A DNA stretch of 64,000 nucleotides from Latrodectus hesperus (taxonomy: Eukaryota > Arthropoda > Arachnida > Araneae > Theridiidae). Position 1 is the first letter of the stretch. Each line of letters starts with the position of its first letter. The stretch spans positions 9,594,283-9,658,282 of the forward strand of contig CM075852.1 in NCBI GenBank assembly GCA_037975125.1. The letters run 5' to 3'. The notes beneath the pieces are model-generated. The model was not told the DNA's origin and ran no database searches. It saw only the letters and a list, made by a program, of their open reading frames with translations. Below are positions 41,101 through 56,702 of the stretch, piece after piece. The translations under genes and the position numbers were made by a program.

Positions 41101-44100
41101 TTTACTATGGAAATATTTTTTTAAGTCAGCTCTTACTTCTAGTTTAGATTAAATTTCATTGTCTTCATTGTTGCTAAATATTATAAAGCAAATTATTCAT
41201 ACTAAATAAAGTATATATTGATTTATATATACAATATTAAAGGTTTAATTACCAAAATATTAATTTTCAATAAAAAATAAAAACATTTAGTTTAAACATT
41301 TTTTTCAATTTAGTTCTGATTGGACAGAAGCTATCACCAAAATGTCAAATAGATGATCAGATAGAACAGATCATTCTGACAGAACAGATGATCTAATAGA
41401 ACAGCTAAATAATGATCCAGTCAATAATCAATAATTAGACAAATCCTAATTTGTCACAATCAAATTAAATAAAATTCAAAACTAATAAATGTAAATTAAC
41501 ATAGCTTTGAATACTGAAAAATATTTTTAATATTTACTATAAATACTTGAATGCTTTTATAAAAAATATTAACTAAGGTTTCATATAAAACACAATATAT
41601 AAATACCTTTTTGTTTCCAACTATATTAAAATATTATATAAGCTAAGAAAAAAAAGAGTAGTTTACTTGGAAACAAACCTTTGTAACACATTCTGGATTT
41701 TCATCTTCTTCTAATTCCTCATCCTTTTCAGTGTCTTTAGAAGAATTACGTAATTTAACATATTTCTCGTGATCAGCAATTACTTCTTCTTCCAACTTTT
41801 GTTTTTCTTCTGAGGGGAGAGTATCATAAGAAACTAGATATTTACAATATGCATCATAAAGTTTTGTAACTCTATCTTGGGCCTGGAAATGAAATTAATT
41901 TGTGATTAAATAAGAATTATGAAGAATTGTTGAATGATATACAGTAAACAATATGACATAAAATGTGAGAAATGATAATAATGAATAATACAATCAATAA
42001 TGCAGAAAAAATATTGAATTAAAATCATTATTTTTAAAATTGCAAAATATTATTCGATTCTGTTTAAAAACATCAGACAATGTAAAAAAAAAGCAGTGAG
42101 TTTAACATTATTCAATTGTTGAAAAAGAACATCAAAGTCTTGCGATGAAGAAAATAAATCCTAGATATTAAATGTTTTGCTAGTTGATGGCTTAGGAAGA
42201 AATGACAAAGCAATTTGATGCCAGTATTGATTTAACATCAAATGTGCAGCTCAAATGCATTACGGCAGTAAATCCTTTGGATGGATACATTTTGGCCTAC
42301 TTGCATTGTGTTCTTTGGAATGAAAGGCCCTGGGACACTTGTTATACTTTTGCTTTCTACAAGCACATCTATTCCTGCAGGTGTTAGGAAGTTAATCAGA
42401 TTTTTTTTTTTACTAATATGTAAACATGGCTCAATATTTTGAAAAAACTTCATGGAAGGCATCAAACAAGAGATACTCAAATGCTGAACTACAAAAATCT
42501 TCACCTGTTAGGCTATTCACTAGACTATAACAAAGAAAATATTAGAAAAAAAATGATCATTTACCCTCTAACCGTGCTTTTCATGGCTATAACTGTGATA
42601 AGTTAACAGATAGAATATTATATCCTGTATTAATTTTCTTGATTCAATCAGAAATCACTGTAGTAAGAATGTTTCCACATGTTAAGATTTCAAACCCTCC
42701 TTCTCCATATATGATCCAGAAAAAAAAGTGCCAACTAAAACATGGAGCCTGTTATTTAAATTTAAAATTATAAAACACATGAGAATTCAATCCATTATCA
42801 ACCAATAGAATATAGTAATAAAAAAACAGGGTTCCAATTCAAATACAGACTTCACTGACTGTAATTCAAAATCTCTTCAGATGATTAAACACATATGTAT
42901 GTATGAGGAATTTTACAAAGTAATCTTGGATTGAACTTACAACAGTGAAAATATACATTCCTTCATTCATTATAGATATTTAAAAATTGTTTGGAAAGAT
43001 ACCATCAAATAAATTGTAACTAAGCATGAAAAATAAATTTATAATAGTTTATGAATATTTGTTACAACTTACTGCTTTCGGTACACGCATAACATCCGCA
43101 ACTTTGTGCCACTTTTTCTTTTCAATCACTTGTTGTAATCCACCAAACTGTTGAACCGTGTGATAAAATTTTGAAATGTCTAGTTCAATACCACCAATCT
43201 GAAATGTTAAAATTCAAATTCACATGAAGTTATTAACCCAAATCAAAAACAATATTACCTATATCTGAAAAACTCTCTTTATTATCATTAAAACAACTGT
43301 ATAAAATAGAATGGTTTTAGGTGATTACTTTATTATGATTTTTTAAAATTGCAGCATACTATACTCTATAATTCTTTATTAATTCTACTATAATTCTTTA
43401 AGCATTGAAAAAAAAGAAAACTTGTATAACATGTTCTTTAAAGATAATAATTATAAGAATATTTTATAATAATGCACATAATAAATACAGACATTAACCA
43501 TTGGAAAAATTGAATTAAGAAAAATAAAGTTTTATCATGTTTTATTTATCAACATTTTAAATTATTATCTACTATGAGTTTATTTAAAAATATCTTTATA
43601 AACTTATACTTTAATATGTTAAAACTTCCTTTTTTTTAATCATAAGAAATCTTATGCAAAACAAATCTTATATGTCTAGTTTACAGAGATCTCTCAGTTA
43701 AATAAAATAGGCAACAAAGTTTGAAAAAAGTTGAGTTTGTTATTTTCAGAAATGAATTTACGTTTCTAAGCACAGTATGTATGTATAAATATTTTTCTTT
43801 CACAAGTTTAAAAACTTTAATGTGATATTACTATGGAAAATAAATAATTTTTTAAAAATACATTAACAGCTTGAATGTATTCTATATGTATGCATCAAAA
43901 ATATGGAATTGATATACAACACAGAAATTGTTAATTGAAAAGTACAGATTGCAATTGTAGAAAAAACATTAAATTTTTTGGCAGAAATAATGAATTATAT
44001 TAAAAGATAAACAAATATTACATTTTGCAAACTAGAAAAGACATTAAGTGTTATTTTATTTAAGCTTTTATATATTTCACTAAACTAGGTGAATGAACTT

Positions 44101-47100
44101 TTCTGGTGAGACTCAATGAATTCAAAAGTATATAAATAAATCAAATTATGAAACTTGATGACCAAGGAAATTTCCATGCTATCTTCTTAACATTGTTCAT
44201 ATGAAACATAATTTTAATATATCTATTATAATTTCTTCCATTATTAAACTTTTATAAATCAAAACAAAAGATATTTTGGAAAATTTTTAAAACTGATATG
44301 AAATATTAATTTGATTGTTAACATATTAATTTTAACTAAAATATTTATCAATAAAATTAGATTTATCAACATAAAAATAAAGTAAAAATGATCGCTTAAA
44401 ATTTCCACACAATATTCAGTGTTTATATACTTTTTTATTTGCATGCTATATGAAGCATTATGCATGTTTCTAGTAATATGCCTCAAATTTCATAAAATCA
44501 ATAAAATAGAATATTTAACACCACAAAACAGCAAATAAGACAATTTGTGCAAGTGCTCAGGGATGAAGGAGATTTGGAAATAATTTCAATAACAATATAA
44601 GTAATAGTTTAATAATTTAATAAATAAGAAAAAACTAAAAAGAAAAAATTACAAATAAAAACTAACAACAGGTATAAATATTTTTCTGAACTCATTGTTT
44701 TAGAAGTAATTTGGATTTAATTTTGCAAATATTTTCACAGTAAATTTATTGATACTAAGCCCTTTTTATTCAAAGAAAATGTGCAATTTTTAAATTAATT
44801 TTCATTCACAATGCAAAAAAATACAACATTAATTTCTTCAAAATATGCATAGAAAACAAAGTAATCCAACATTGAGGTCCATGGGCCTCATGTTAGACCT
44901 CATTTTTTGCAACTCCCAAAGTGAACCTTTAATTGTATAAATTACTCTCAAAATGTAAAATATGCACAATTTTTACATTAATGATAAAATAAAATAATGT
45001 GTAACAATACTGATGACAGATAAAAAGTCGTCCAGTTTGAATTTTAGCCATTCTTAAATATGTGAGCATGACTTCTTGAATATTCGGAGATGATTGAGCA
45101 GGATTAATCAATTTTCCAGTTAGAACTGAAAATCCAACAAGGTTGTTCCGATTTCTCATAAGAATTTAAAATTAGAGCGATTTTGATTGATCACCCTTGG
45201 AAGAAGCCATGTTCATAAAAAGGTTAAGGCAAGTGGGACAGGATAGTTAACAATTGTTCTAGTATGCCGTACCCATTAATACTAAAGCCATTGCAAGTGA
45301 AATATGTCTTCACAGAAAAGAAAAAATAGCAAAAGAACATCTAGTTTATAATGACCATCAGGGATCAGATTATTTAATCATAAAACACAAACAAAAATAA
45401 ACTTCATTGTTTGTCTGCTAGTTGCTTCAGTTTCCAAAGAATATAATACACAGCATTATATTATTCTGTGCAAGAAAATATTTCAACAAAATGCAGGAGA
45501 GTCAAGAAAGGCCATACAGATAGTAAGATATTAATGAAAGCAATAAATAATATTTTTTTTCATGAATCTGTCACTGCTAACAAGTGCAATATTGATGCTT
45601 CTTATAAAATAGCACTAGAAATTGTCAAAGAGAAGAAAATTGCAAAACAACTCAATGAAACAAAAATTGCTAAAAAATTTGACACAGTTTCAGCATCACA
45701 AACAACTGCAAGACAAGTAGACCAATATGTATTCAAAAAACTGATATGGTTAAAAAATGTATATATTTTACATTATCCTTGCATGAAAGTACTGATCTGT
45801 TTGAAAATATACAAATTTGAACTATTCAAAACAACATCAATGTAGCAGAGAAGATGCTTGATCTTAATTCTCTTCAAGGCACAACCAAGGCTATGAATAT
45901 TTTTGAAGCTGTAAATAAGGTAGTGTCAGATTAAAAGGAATTCGATAAATGTTCATGTATTGTCACTGATGAAGCAAAAGCTATAAGAACTGAAATTGGA
46001 TTTGCATGACTTTTGAAGCAAAATATCAACTTTCCTGCAATTTACCATTATTCACCAAGACGACCTATGTGGAAAATCTTAATCAAATGAATATGTTAGG
46101 AAAGTGGTTGTTAAAATAATTAATATTTTTAAAGGGGCACACACAATTGTGCTTTAACTCAAACATGCCTAAAGAACTTTTTCGTTCACCCAACAAAGAG
46201 CTACTAAAAATAAAACATATAACTTAACATAGTTGATCATCATCACAGAATGGTGTAGACATATTCAGTATGCACCAACTTATGCACCAAAATGTCAGAT
46301 GCAACAAACGTGCTACTCAAATGTTTATATTTCTTCATTAATTATTTTTATTTTAATATAAATTTTTATATGAACATATTATAATCTTTATAAAAAAAAC
46401 TAATAGCAAATTCATTAGAATATGTACTCACAAATATAAAAATAATTGCTCATCAATTACCTAGAACAGCAATAAATGAAATTAGAAAAATAGTTGAGGT
46501 GAATTTTTAAGTTTAAAATCAGATTGTTAATAATTATGTCGGAAAAAAAATGATGAATATGTATGAAAAATCATTGAAGAATTTTTACAGAAAGTGAATT
46601 CATTCAAGCTAACATAGATGTATGAAGAAAAACATTATATAATTTTGAAAATAATTATACATTGTAAACTAAATTTACTTAAAAAAAGATTCAGCTATCA
46701 ATCTTTCATTTAACATAGTAAAATTGTTATTAGTCAAGAAAATTATGTATTGATTAAATATATAAAAAAATTTACACTTACTAAAGGAGCCTGTTCTAAT
46801 TTAACTTTTTGAGAGTTTAAATGTTTCTTGATACAAGCTGTATGTTGAACATTAGGACCCCATCTAAAATATAATAGGTTAATTTACAACATTATGCATA
46901 GCAGAATTATATTGCAAGAATTTACCACATTTAATTTATTCTGTAGCAATTTAATACAAAAATAAAATTTTAAATAATAAAGAAATTTTATAAAAGTTGA
47001 AAAAAGTCAAGTACCCACCTGTATAACATTTTATGTAAATATTGATTCAAAGCCATAAATCTTAAATCATCATTCACTTTGCATTCAGGCTACATAATAA

Positions 47101-50100
47101 AAAAATGAAAATGAAATTTTTAATAAAAGAGTTAAATACTGAAGAAATACTCTTAAAAATACATTTTTAAAAATTAATTTACAATTAAATATAAAATGTT
47201 CATAGATTTTGTGATTTAAAAGATAAAATTTAGCTTACACTTTACATACCTTAAAAGAAGCTGGTGGTATAATTTTACAAATGCCATATTGTTCAGCTTC
47301 TGGATAAATCTTAGAAATATATTCTAAAGGATCTTGGAATTCTTCTGAAGTTGGACGATACACAGGAGCAGCAACCATTTTTGCAGTATCCAAAGGAAAA
47401 GATTCAATATTTGAAGTGGCTTTAACTGAAGTTTTATTTTTTTTAAAATTGGGTTCACCATCTGAAGAAGTAACTCTGAGCGAAGTCTTATTTTTTTTAA
47501 CACTAGGTATTCTTTTCTTAATTTTAGATGGCAGAGGAACAGAAGTTTTATTTACAATGCTTGTTCTTTTAGAAGTATTTGATGAGGAGGTAGATAAATC
47601 TTCATCTTTGGAGCATAAAGTCATAGAATTATTAGGTGACGGTGTAACTGAAGGCACTTCTAAAGCTCTAAGGAATGTAGTCTGTTCAGAATTTGCTGAT
47701 GATGCAGTATTACAATGTACAACCTCAGTTTTGGAAGAAGTTTTCAAATCATTAGATGATACAGAAGGCAAAGGTGCTTCTAAAACATTGGGTACTGAAC
47801 TTTTCTCAGAAGCATTTAATGAAGTGGTGTGCATTGGTATTTCAGATGGGCAAGTAGATGTTGAAGAAACACAAGTAGATTTTAATACTTCTGATTTTTC
47901 ATTTAAAGTGGAATCTATTTGCATGGATGAAACAAGAGGACGAATTTCAATAGTTGGGGATGGTGATCCAGCAGGAGTCATTGTTTGTGTACCAACAGAC
48001 ATCTCATCATTTTTTAAATGATCAGGAATTGCACTAATAACATCATCTATGTCTTCTTCACAAGTATTGGTAGCAGCATCTGCCATAGTTTTAGGAACAG
48101 GTATATCTTGAATAAAGTGAACAGGAACTTGAGATATGCTGTCTCTAGTTGTTAGAAGTATAGTGCCTGATGAAAACCCTTCTTCAAATACACCTGGAAA
48201 CTCAGTAGTCACAATACCTGTTAATTCTTCGCTAGAATTAAGTATTAAATCTGCTGGAATATTTTGCGAAACTTCTGCTGTAAGAGCATTTGATTTTATA
48301 GAAGGAATAACTTCTGCTATATTTTCAATAATGTATGTAGCTGAAGAATTTATATCATTAGTAGAAGTCTGTACATTGCTACTAGAAACCGTATTCATCT
48401 GTGAAGTTTGATGGCTTTGTTCATTGCTTGATTTTGTAAAAAGAGATGAGGTATCAGACAACCAAGAAGTAATATTTTTATTGGTAGCAGCCAAAGAACT
48501 ATCAAGGCTTTTAATTTTCTCTTGACTATCCCTTCTATGCTCTTTAATTTTGTGCTTCTGTTTTTTATTTCTAGAATGAATTTTAGACGCATCAGACATT
48601 TTTAATTCTTTTTTATGTTCTTTCTTTTTAAGTTTATTTTTTTTAGATTTCAACCCTTTCTTCTTAGAATACTTTCTTAAAAGTTTTGAAGACAGCTTTT
48701 TTGATAATTTTTTCTGTTTCAGTAAGGCTAATTTCTTTTGTTTCTTTTTGGAAAGACGTTTTTTAAGGTCAGATTTGTCACCTGAAAGTCTGCGCTTGAA
48801 AGCTTTAAAACCAGAAATTTCATTCAAAATACTTGAATTACTTATCAAATTTTTTATTTTTTCTATATCTTTAAATTCATTATACTTCTTTTTCTTTTTA
48901 GGTGATTTTGTTTCATCATAACTATTAGATCTTGATATTTTTGAAGATTCTTTTTTACTAGTCTTGTCTTTTTTTGATTCTGAAAATTCCACTTTTTTAT
49001 CTATTTGTTTTTCTAAAGAGCTTGTATCTTTCTCAGATTCTCTCCTTAGCTTTGAGCCATCTTTATCAAAATCTCGCTTAGATGACTTAGAGCTACTCGA
49101 ACCTTCCCTTTTATGCTTCAGTTTTTCTTCTTTCTTACTTGATTTTGAACGATCTTTTTTCAATAGCTTTGCTAAAGATTTTTCAACATCTTTTTTATTT
49201 CCTTTTTCTTCTTTTTTTAAGGACTTTTCATGGCTTTTACTTTTAAAATGATCTTTGTCTTTTTTGTGTTTGGATACTCCTTCTTTTTTAGATTTTTGTT
49301 CCTTTTCGTGTTCTTTTTTAAGTAGATTGTCTTCTTTTAAAGATTTTAAAATATCTCTTTCACTATCAATTTTACTATTTACTGCATTATCACTATGTAC
49401 ACTAGCTTTTGTTTGATTCATTTCCTTTTTAACAAATACAGAACTTGAAGATTTATGTTTTAAAGTGGAAGAATCATGTTTACTAATTAACTTTAAGTAC
49501 TGATTAATAGTCAAATCATTATCGGAGTCATCATCAGAATCTAATTCTATTTTATTAGAAGTCATATTGGAAACCTTTTTCTCATCTTTATTAACTTTTT
49601 CACATTTTGCATCAATTTCTAAATTAGTTTCACACATCTTACTTAAGTTAAAACTAACATCTTGAGTGTTTGATAGATTTTCCCTATTATCATTTAAGCT
49701 ATGATTGTTCTGTTTATCTTTATTAGACTTCAAAATTGCATTGCAGTTAAATTGTTTCTTTGAGGATTTAGTTTTGTTAGAAATATTTTCTCTAACTTTA
49801 TCACAACTTATGCTATCACTACTGTCTGAAAGACTACAAGAATCTGACATAGTAGTGTCAAAGGTATTTTGCAAAACTGCATTAATATCTTTTTTTGAAG
49901 ATTTTTTATCACCAACATTCATGCTTTCTTTCTTTGAAGTAGGGTATATTTTATTAATATTTTTATCTTTAGAATTTTTTATTGATTTTGAACAACTTTT
50001 ATGTAAGAGTTTTGAACTTCGCTCAAGACCTTTTCTGTTTATTTTTATATCATCAGAGCGAGACTTCTTAAAATATTTTTTATCATTATGTTTTTTAAAT

Positions 50101-53100
50101 TGGGTTGTTTGAGGAGTTAATTCCTGTTTGTCATCAGACTGAATTTTCTCACTTTTAATTTCAACTCTAGTTAATCCACTAGTACTGGGTTCACAGACTG
50201 TTGTGGATGCTGATTCTTCAACTTCGACATTAAGAGTCATTAACTTTGAAATATCTTTATCACCTGTTTTTTCTATTTTGTGCAGATTTAAATTATTTTG
50301 AACATTTAATTCCTTGAGTTCAACAGGTGAAACAAAACTATTACATGTGTGTTGAATTACATTGCTATTTACATTATTCAAAGATATATTTCCTTCATTG
50401 CATAGTTTAGAATCAAATTCTGCTTCAAAATTAGAATTAGTATTATTCAATTGAATAGCTTCGGATTGATTTATTCTTAAAACTTTATTTGAAGTAAGTA
50501 AATTTCTAGAATCTGAATTATTGAATCCTGTACAGACTGTTCTTTCAAAAGTAGAGCTTTCTCTGTTATCTTTGGAACTGAAAACATTAGAATGAATCGT
50601 ATTATTTTCAGTTTTTGATACTTCTTTTGTTGCATTTTCAAAAAGCCGAGAATTATTAGATGTTTTGCAGTCTTTAATATGAGATGAATTATGATTCAAT
50701 TTGATATTTGATAATATTGATGCAGAATCTTTATTTATTACTTTTGAATTTTCATTTCTTGATTTAGAATTATTTGAATTTACAATAGTAAGATTTTTAT
50801 TTTCAGAGTTCAAATTTGATACATTATTAATATCGATATTCCCATTTTTCAATTTTTCCATTTTTGAATTTGATTCAAGTTTTAATTTAGAAGTCCCAGC
50901 TTTAGGCTTTAATATCTTTGGTTTTTCCTTTTTGTTTTTATTTTTTAAAAGTACTACCTTTGATTTAGTGTTAGATGCATTATTGCTTGAAGTACCAGAT
51001 ACTGAAGGCATGTCTAAAATAGAGGATGTATTTTTTGCATTTCTAGTGTTTTTAATAGAATCTAGAACAGTACCCTTTGCTTTTGGAATTGTTTGTTTAG
51101 AAGTTTTATTTAAATCATCTTTTTTTAGTTGTTTATTTTTTGACAATCGATCATTAATTTCAGACAGTTTATTTTCTTTATCTTTATTTGAAACCTCTAA
51201 TTTTTGCTTTTTAGATATATTTTGAGGTTCAGGTAAGTGGCGCTTTTTATCTGATTTTTGTTGAATGGGTGTTTTAGACAGTTGTCCTTTGGCACGTTTA
51301 TCAGGATTTGCCCAAAGCATTTCTTCAATTTGTTGCTTGGCACTACGAGTAACTCGTTTATTTTGGAGATCTTTTCTGAGAGACATAGTTTTTAAACCAA
51401 TATTCCTTTTTTCTTTTTTTAACATGATTTGTTTAACAGGAAGTCTTTTCCCAATTGTTTTAGAATTCAGGTTTTTTGTACGAAGGATTGACTTTTTAGC
51501 TTTCAATCTATTTTGCATGTGCTTTCTAAGCAATATTTGACGAGAAGTTAAACTTGCATCTGTCTTTTCAACATTAAGCTGATTACGAAGCCTTTTAGAT
51601 GATCTATTGGAACTAGGCGAACTATCTCGTTTAACTGGTATTTTTTGATTTGGAGATTTTTTGTCAGATGAAGTACTTAAAATTTCAGGTTCACTATCTG
51701 AGTCAACATCAACAATAGGAGGAACTAATTTTGCTCTTCTTAGCCACATTGTTTTCTTCAATCCAATAATTTTCTTACGGCCAATTCCTTTTGAAAAATG
51801 TGCTGACCGTAGAGATTTTCGTTTTTCCATTGCAAGTTTTTTATCTTTACCAGTTAATTTCGTTTTACTCGACACTACTTCAGTTGACTTACTTTTATTT
51901 CTAGTTGAAATATTTAGAGGTGAGTTTTTCTTGGAGTCCTTTTGCACGCTTTGAGATTTAGAAATGGATGCTTTTTTATCTGCTGAAACAGGGAAACTTC
52001 CATTTTTAGTACTTGCATTTTTTGCAGGCAACAACTTTTTCTTACCTGCAGCAAGTCTTTGTTTCTTATATTTTTCTTTAAGTGCATGTAAAGTTGAAGA
52101 TCTTGTTCTACCATTTATTGTTAGATTGTGAAGATCGATATTTGAATGTATAACCTCAACATCAATTTCCTCCCTTGATTTCTTTTTACGCATTAGAGAA
52201 ACCTGAAAATAAAATTCACACTTTTTATTTATTTATATGAATATAACACAAGGTTACAAAGCAAATTATACACTATGAAAATCTCCTTACATACTTACGT
52301 TTTATTTGTACTTTAGAATTAATTTTTATAAATACAAAACAATACATTCAATAAATGCTCATCAAGAGGCATTAATCATAAAAATGTTTTCTGATACATA
52401 GAAATATTTTTAAAAATATAAGAGTACTAAATATAATTTTTTATACAGGGTAATAAATTGAAAATTACAGAATAAATGTCAAATTATTTTTAATCTATTA
52501 TATTAAATTCCTTCAAATAATTTTTAATCCACATGTTTGTTCTATTGAAGTAAAAAAAAATAAATAAATAAAATAATGGAAGATAATAATAATACCATTT
52601 ATCAAATTGCTGAGGAAACAGTCATTTTTTTACATTACAATATTAGATTATTATACTCATATTATTAAAATCAAAGAGACAGGAAAGAAAATATGCTTAC
52701 TAATAAATTAAATATGACACAAAACTAGATAAATCAAAATATGACACAAAACTACAAAAATCAAACTTTTAAATAATTCTTTTTTCAAACTAATACCCAA
52801 AAGTATAATAAATGATTGCACATTAAAAATACTTAAATAATATACTAGGGAAAAGGAATAACAAATTTGAAATAACTATCCAGAAATATCCTTTTTTATA
52901 GAGAAAGTAACCACCTATTTATGAAACATTTTAGAAGTTAAGGGAATTAATATATTTATAAATATTAAGCATACTACAAAAAATTAATCTTTTATTGCAA
53001 ATTTCAATGTATTAAAATTTTCTATGAAATTCTATTTAATACTTTCAATGTCTAATCATCAAACTAATGATGATCAAGATTTATTGAAAAGAGGAAATTT

Positions 53101-56100
53101 TTAAATAGATTCAATAAAATGAAAAACTATTTTGTCACTCAACAGTTATTTTTTGCACGTGAAATTTGTTAAATTATTACCTATATTTAAAGTATACTCC
53201 AAACTACTACAAACATCCAAACCCAAGGTAGGATTTGAATGCACAAACTCTGGATTCAAAAGAGGAGTGCCAATCATCAGGGTACCAATTTGGCTTATTA
53301 GAAAGAGAGGTTTGAATTTAAAGATTTGACACTTTAAGAGTTAAAAATCATACACTTTTTTGTATGCAAATGCACTGCAATAGAGAAACTGTGTAACCAG
53401 TTTTATTACCATCCTGATTCTTGTTTCTTAAATAGGGACTCTCAGATATTACTTGAAGTTACATTATTAATGTGGATCTTATTATATTATCTTACTCCAC
53501 TTAGACAAAGCACTTAATATGTACTTTTAGGACAAAAATATTCATTAATAAAAGATAAGAAAGTAATAATTTTTTAAAATCGTTTTCAAAGAATGAATAA
53601 AATTGATTTTATAAATGAGGTGAATTGATAACAAGATTGATGAAAAATAATGTAATAGAATATTACAGAATTCAATTCTTTATGTTAAATACACATAAAA
53701 ATTTGTCTTTTTTTCTGTTATTGTCTCATATATATATTATAGTAACGTTTTATATATTAATAACACATTAATTTTGTAATAATTTTTTAATTTAACTAGT
53801 TAAAAAATTCATGTTATTTAGCACAAAAGCATTCAACTACCTCATTTTAGAGTATATATGGAATAACCAAAATACAGAGACCCTAGCACAATAAAAGTGA
53901 TCAAGGCTTAAAAATAATGATGCTAGGACATGCATTTTGATACAATGAAAATCTTATTAAAAATTAATTTTTAGAACTCCTAAGGATAAAGGAAAAAAAA
54001 CTAGGACTAGGTCGATATGTTGAGTAGAAAAATGGTTGAAAGAGCTGAGAGTAAGCAGATGGAGAAATATAGCATTAAATAGATAAAGATGGTATAAGCT
54101 GATTGAGATGGCCTTGGTTGGAAATTGGAGGGAGTTCTCGGAAAGAACTGAAGAACGAAATTGCCAAATCCATCATAAGATTTGAAGGAAAAATTAGCTA
54201 AGTAATATCAAAATTATTTCAATTTCATTAATAAAACTAAAATTGATATAAAAACTAGTAATCTTTATTAAAGATAATATTGCTAATTTTTTGAGTAAAA
54301 AAGTTTAAATTTTTAATTTGAACTTCTTTTGAAATAACAAAATAGCATTAATAATATTTTTATATTTGTATGACGATTTAGAGATGATTTAGTTAATTTA
54401 CTAAGATAAAGTACACAAAATAAAATTATAAATGCACAAAAACATAAGCCCTAAAAAAGCACACAAGACCTATGTCGAAAAAATTGCTGTAAATTGTGTG
54501 AAAATTTTGTATTTAAGACTCATTATTTTAAGGAAATTGAGATACATATCATAGATATGAAAAAAAAAAACATATCTTGGAGGACAAAAAACTAGAATGT
54601 TTTTAATTAAAAGAATTTTATTATATAAATTCTTAAATATTACCGTTTTGTGAGATTTGCTGTTAGACTTCTTAATTGGATTTGGAGCACATGGATGCCT
54701 CTTTGATGAAGCCTTAAGAGCAGTATGTTTACGAGAAATACCATTAGAGATATTTTCTACTTTAGGATTGATTTTATCCCGAGATACAGCCACTTTTACA
54801 GAGCTATTTGAATATTCTTTCATTTCAACTTCAGGACTTAAACTACGGCATTCAGAACTTGTATCACTTTTTGAGCAACAATTTAAGAAGTCTAGTGAAG
54901 GAGGTAAAATAGAAGTACCTAAAATATATATAAAGATATTAAAGGTACCAAATGATAAATAAAAAGTATTTTTAAAATGAAAAAAAGTAAAAACTTAAGT
55001 CAGAAATAAATAAAAATTTTAAATTATTTTTCAAGAATACACATACAAGCATAAAATTTATTCATTCAAACCTCTTAAACATAAAAATGTCAAGAAATCT
55101 TCTGTCTTTGGTCTGCGGTAAGGTATGAGCTCTGTTGTAGAGCTGCCATGGTTAGGAACTTTTTGGGGTGTTGGAGTAGGACTTGTAGGAGTGGAACCTT
55201 GAGCAAATTTACGTTGAGCATGTACTTTTGCTCTAAAAAAATTTAAAACACATAAATGATGATATAGGTTAAGTATTTTATTTCCTAACATAACTATGTT
55301 CATATAATGCAATCCTGCTATTTTTATAATAAAAAATTTAAATCAAACATCAGAAATAAAAGAAAATATAATCTAATATATAATACATAACAGGTAAACA
55401 TAAAATACTAATGCTAAAGGTGTCTGTAAGATTTGATTTTATCAAATTTAAAGCACACAAACACATTTCTAATTTTTTTTTATCAAATAAAATTTAGTTT
55501 TCATTATCATACTAATAAAATATTAATATAATTATATAAACACTAATATCCATTACAAGTTCTATACATGGAAGATATGCAAATAAAATTATATTTATTG
55601 AAAAAATATATTACTTTATAAACAAAAAATGATTTTTATTATGATTTGATAATTTAAGAAATTTGGAAGCTTAGATCCTGAGACATCAGTAGTTAGAACA
55701 ATTATCTCATCCTATAATATTGATTTTTAAATGTTTCTTAAAATATAAATTATGAAACAAAAGTAAAACATAAAATTTTCCCCTATCTTGCACCTGCAAA
55801 TGAATATAATTGTTTAAACAACATCTTATAATATGCTTTAGGATAGCAAAATTCAAAATGATTAATTTTGAAGACTACTTAATGTGTGATTGTGATTTTG
55901 CATATTTTCATTGATTCTATTTCAAATGCCATTTTCCTTACAGCAAATAATTTAAAAAAAATTACATGATGTAGTTTAAATGGAGTTCGTACAGATTTTT
56001 AAGAGTCAAATTCCAAAAGTTTTCCAGGAGTTAAATCAAAAATTTCCAGGAGGTATCAACATTCATGTTAAATAATATTTTTTATTTTATTTTAAAAATT

Positions 56101-56629
56101 TTTCTAAACCAAATATACTTATAATTACATATATGCAACTTTTTTTTCAATTGTATTTGTAAATAATAAAAATAAATTAATGAGAATATTTAATGATTAT
56201 TTCAAAAATCTTCAATGAAATTACAGATACAACAGAAAAACTTTTATTTAAAAAATCAATTATTCTTTTCATTATTTAATTACATATTTTATAAAATTAT
56301 GGGTAATTTTAGAGTTTTTAAACATGTGCAATAGATTCCAGTCTATTAATTTCAAGATGTGCATAGCAGCCTCTTTTCAAATGTAAATATCCTTACACAA
56401 AACAAATACAACTATTAAATAAAGTTTCCAGGATGACTTTTTTCCCCAATTACTATTTAATAAAAGCAATTCTAAACTTTCCTTCTGTTTATTTTCAAAC
56501 TCATTTAAAACTGCACACAATTTCAAATTCATATTCTAGGCTTTTCTATTAATTTTATCATTCAATAGATTTTCACATTTCTTGGTTATTTATGTATACA
56601 AATATAGGAAATGTGTGTGTGTGTATACA

Positions 56630-56702
<73 letters not shown>

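Larger units (their letters stand above)
38875..41678 (-). other. Jarid2 intron 9
   Basis: A 2.8-kb intron with a LINE 3'-end insertion (39475-39661) and a small minisatellite (41351-41402). Confidence 0.85.

Noticed and set aside
42202..42504. Open frames on both strands in Jarid2 intron 8
   Set aside because: The sequence is a little less AT-rich, but neither frame resembles a known protein and neither shows splice support. Noted only as a possible old repeat.
44929..45159. 76-codon minus-strand open frame next to the hAT relic
   Set aside because: No similarity recognised. Its strand and place do not fit the hAT protein.
47416..51954. Plus-strand open frames across the large exon (for example 47416-48021 and 50701-51225)
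   Set aside because: They are antisense to the long Jarid2 exon. Their Phe/Leu/Ser-rich composition is what complementing Lys/Glu/Ser codons produces.
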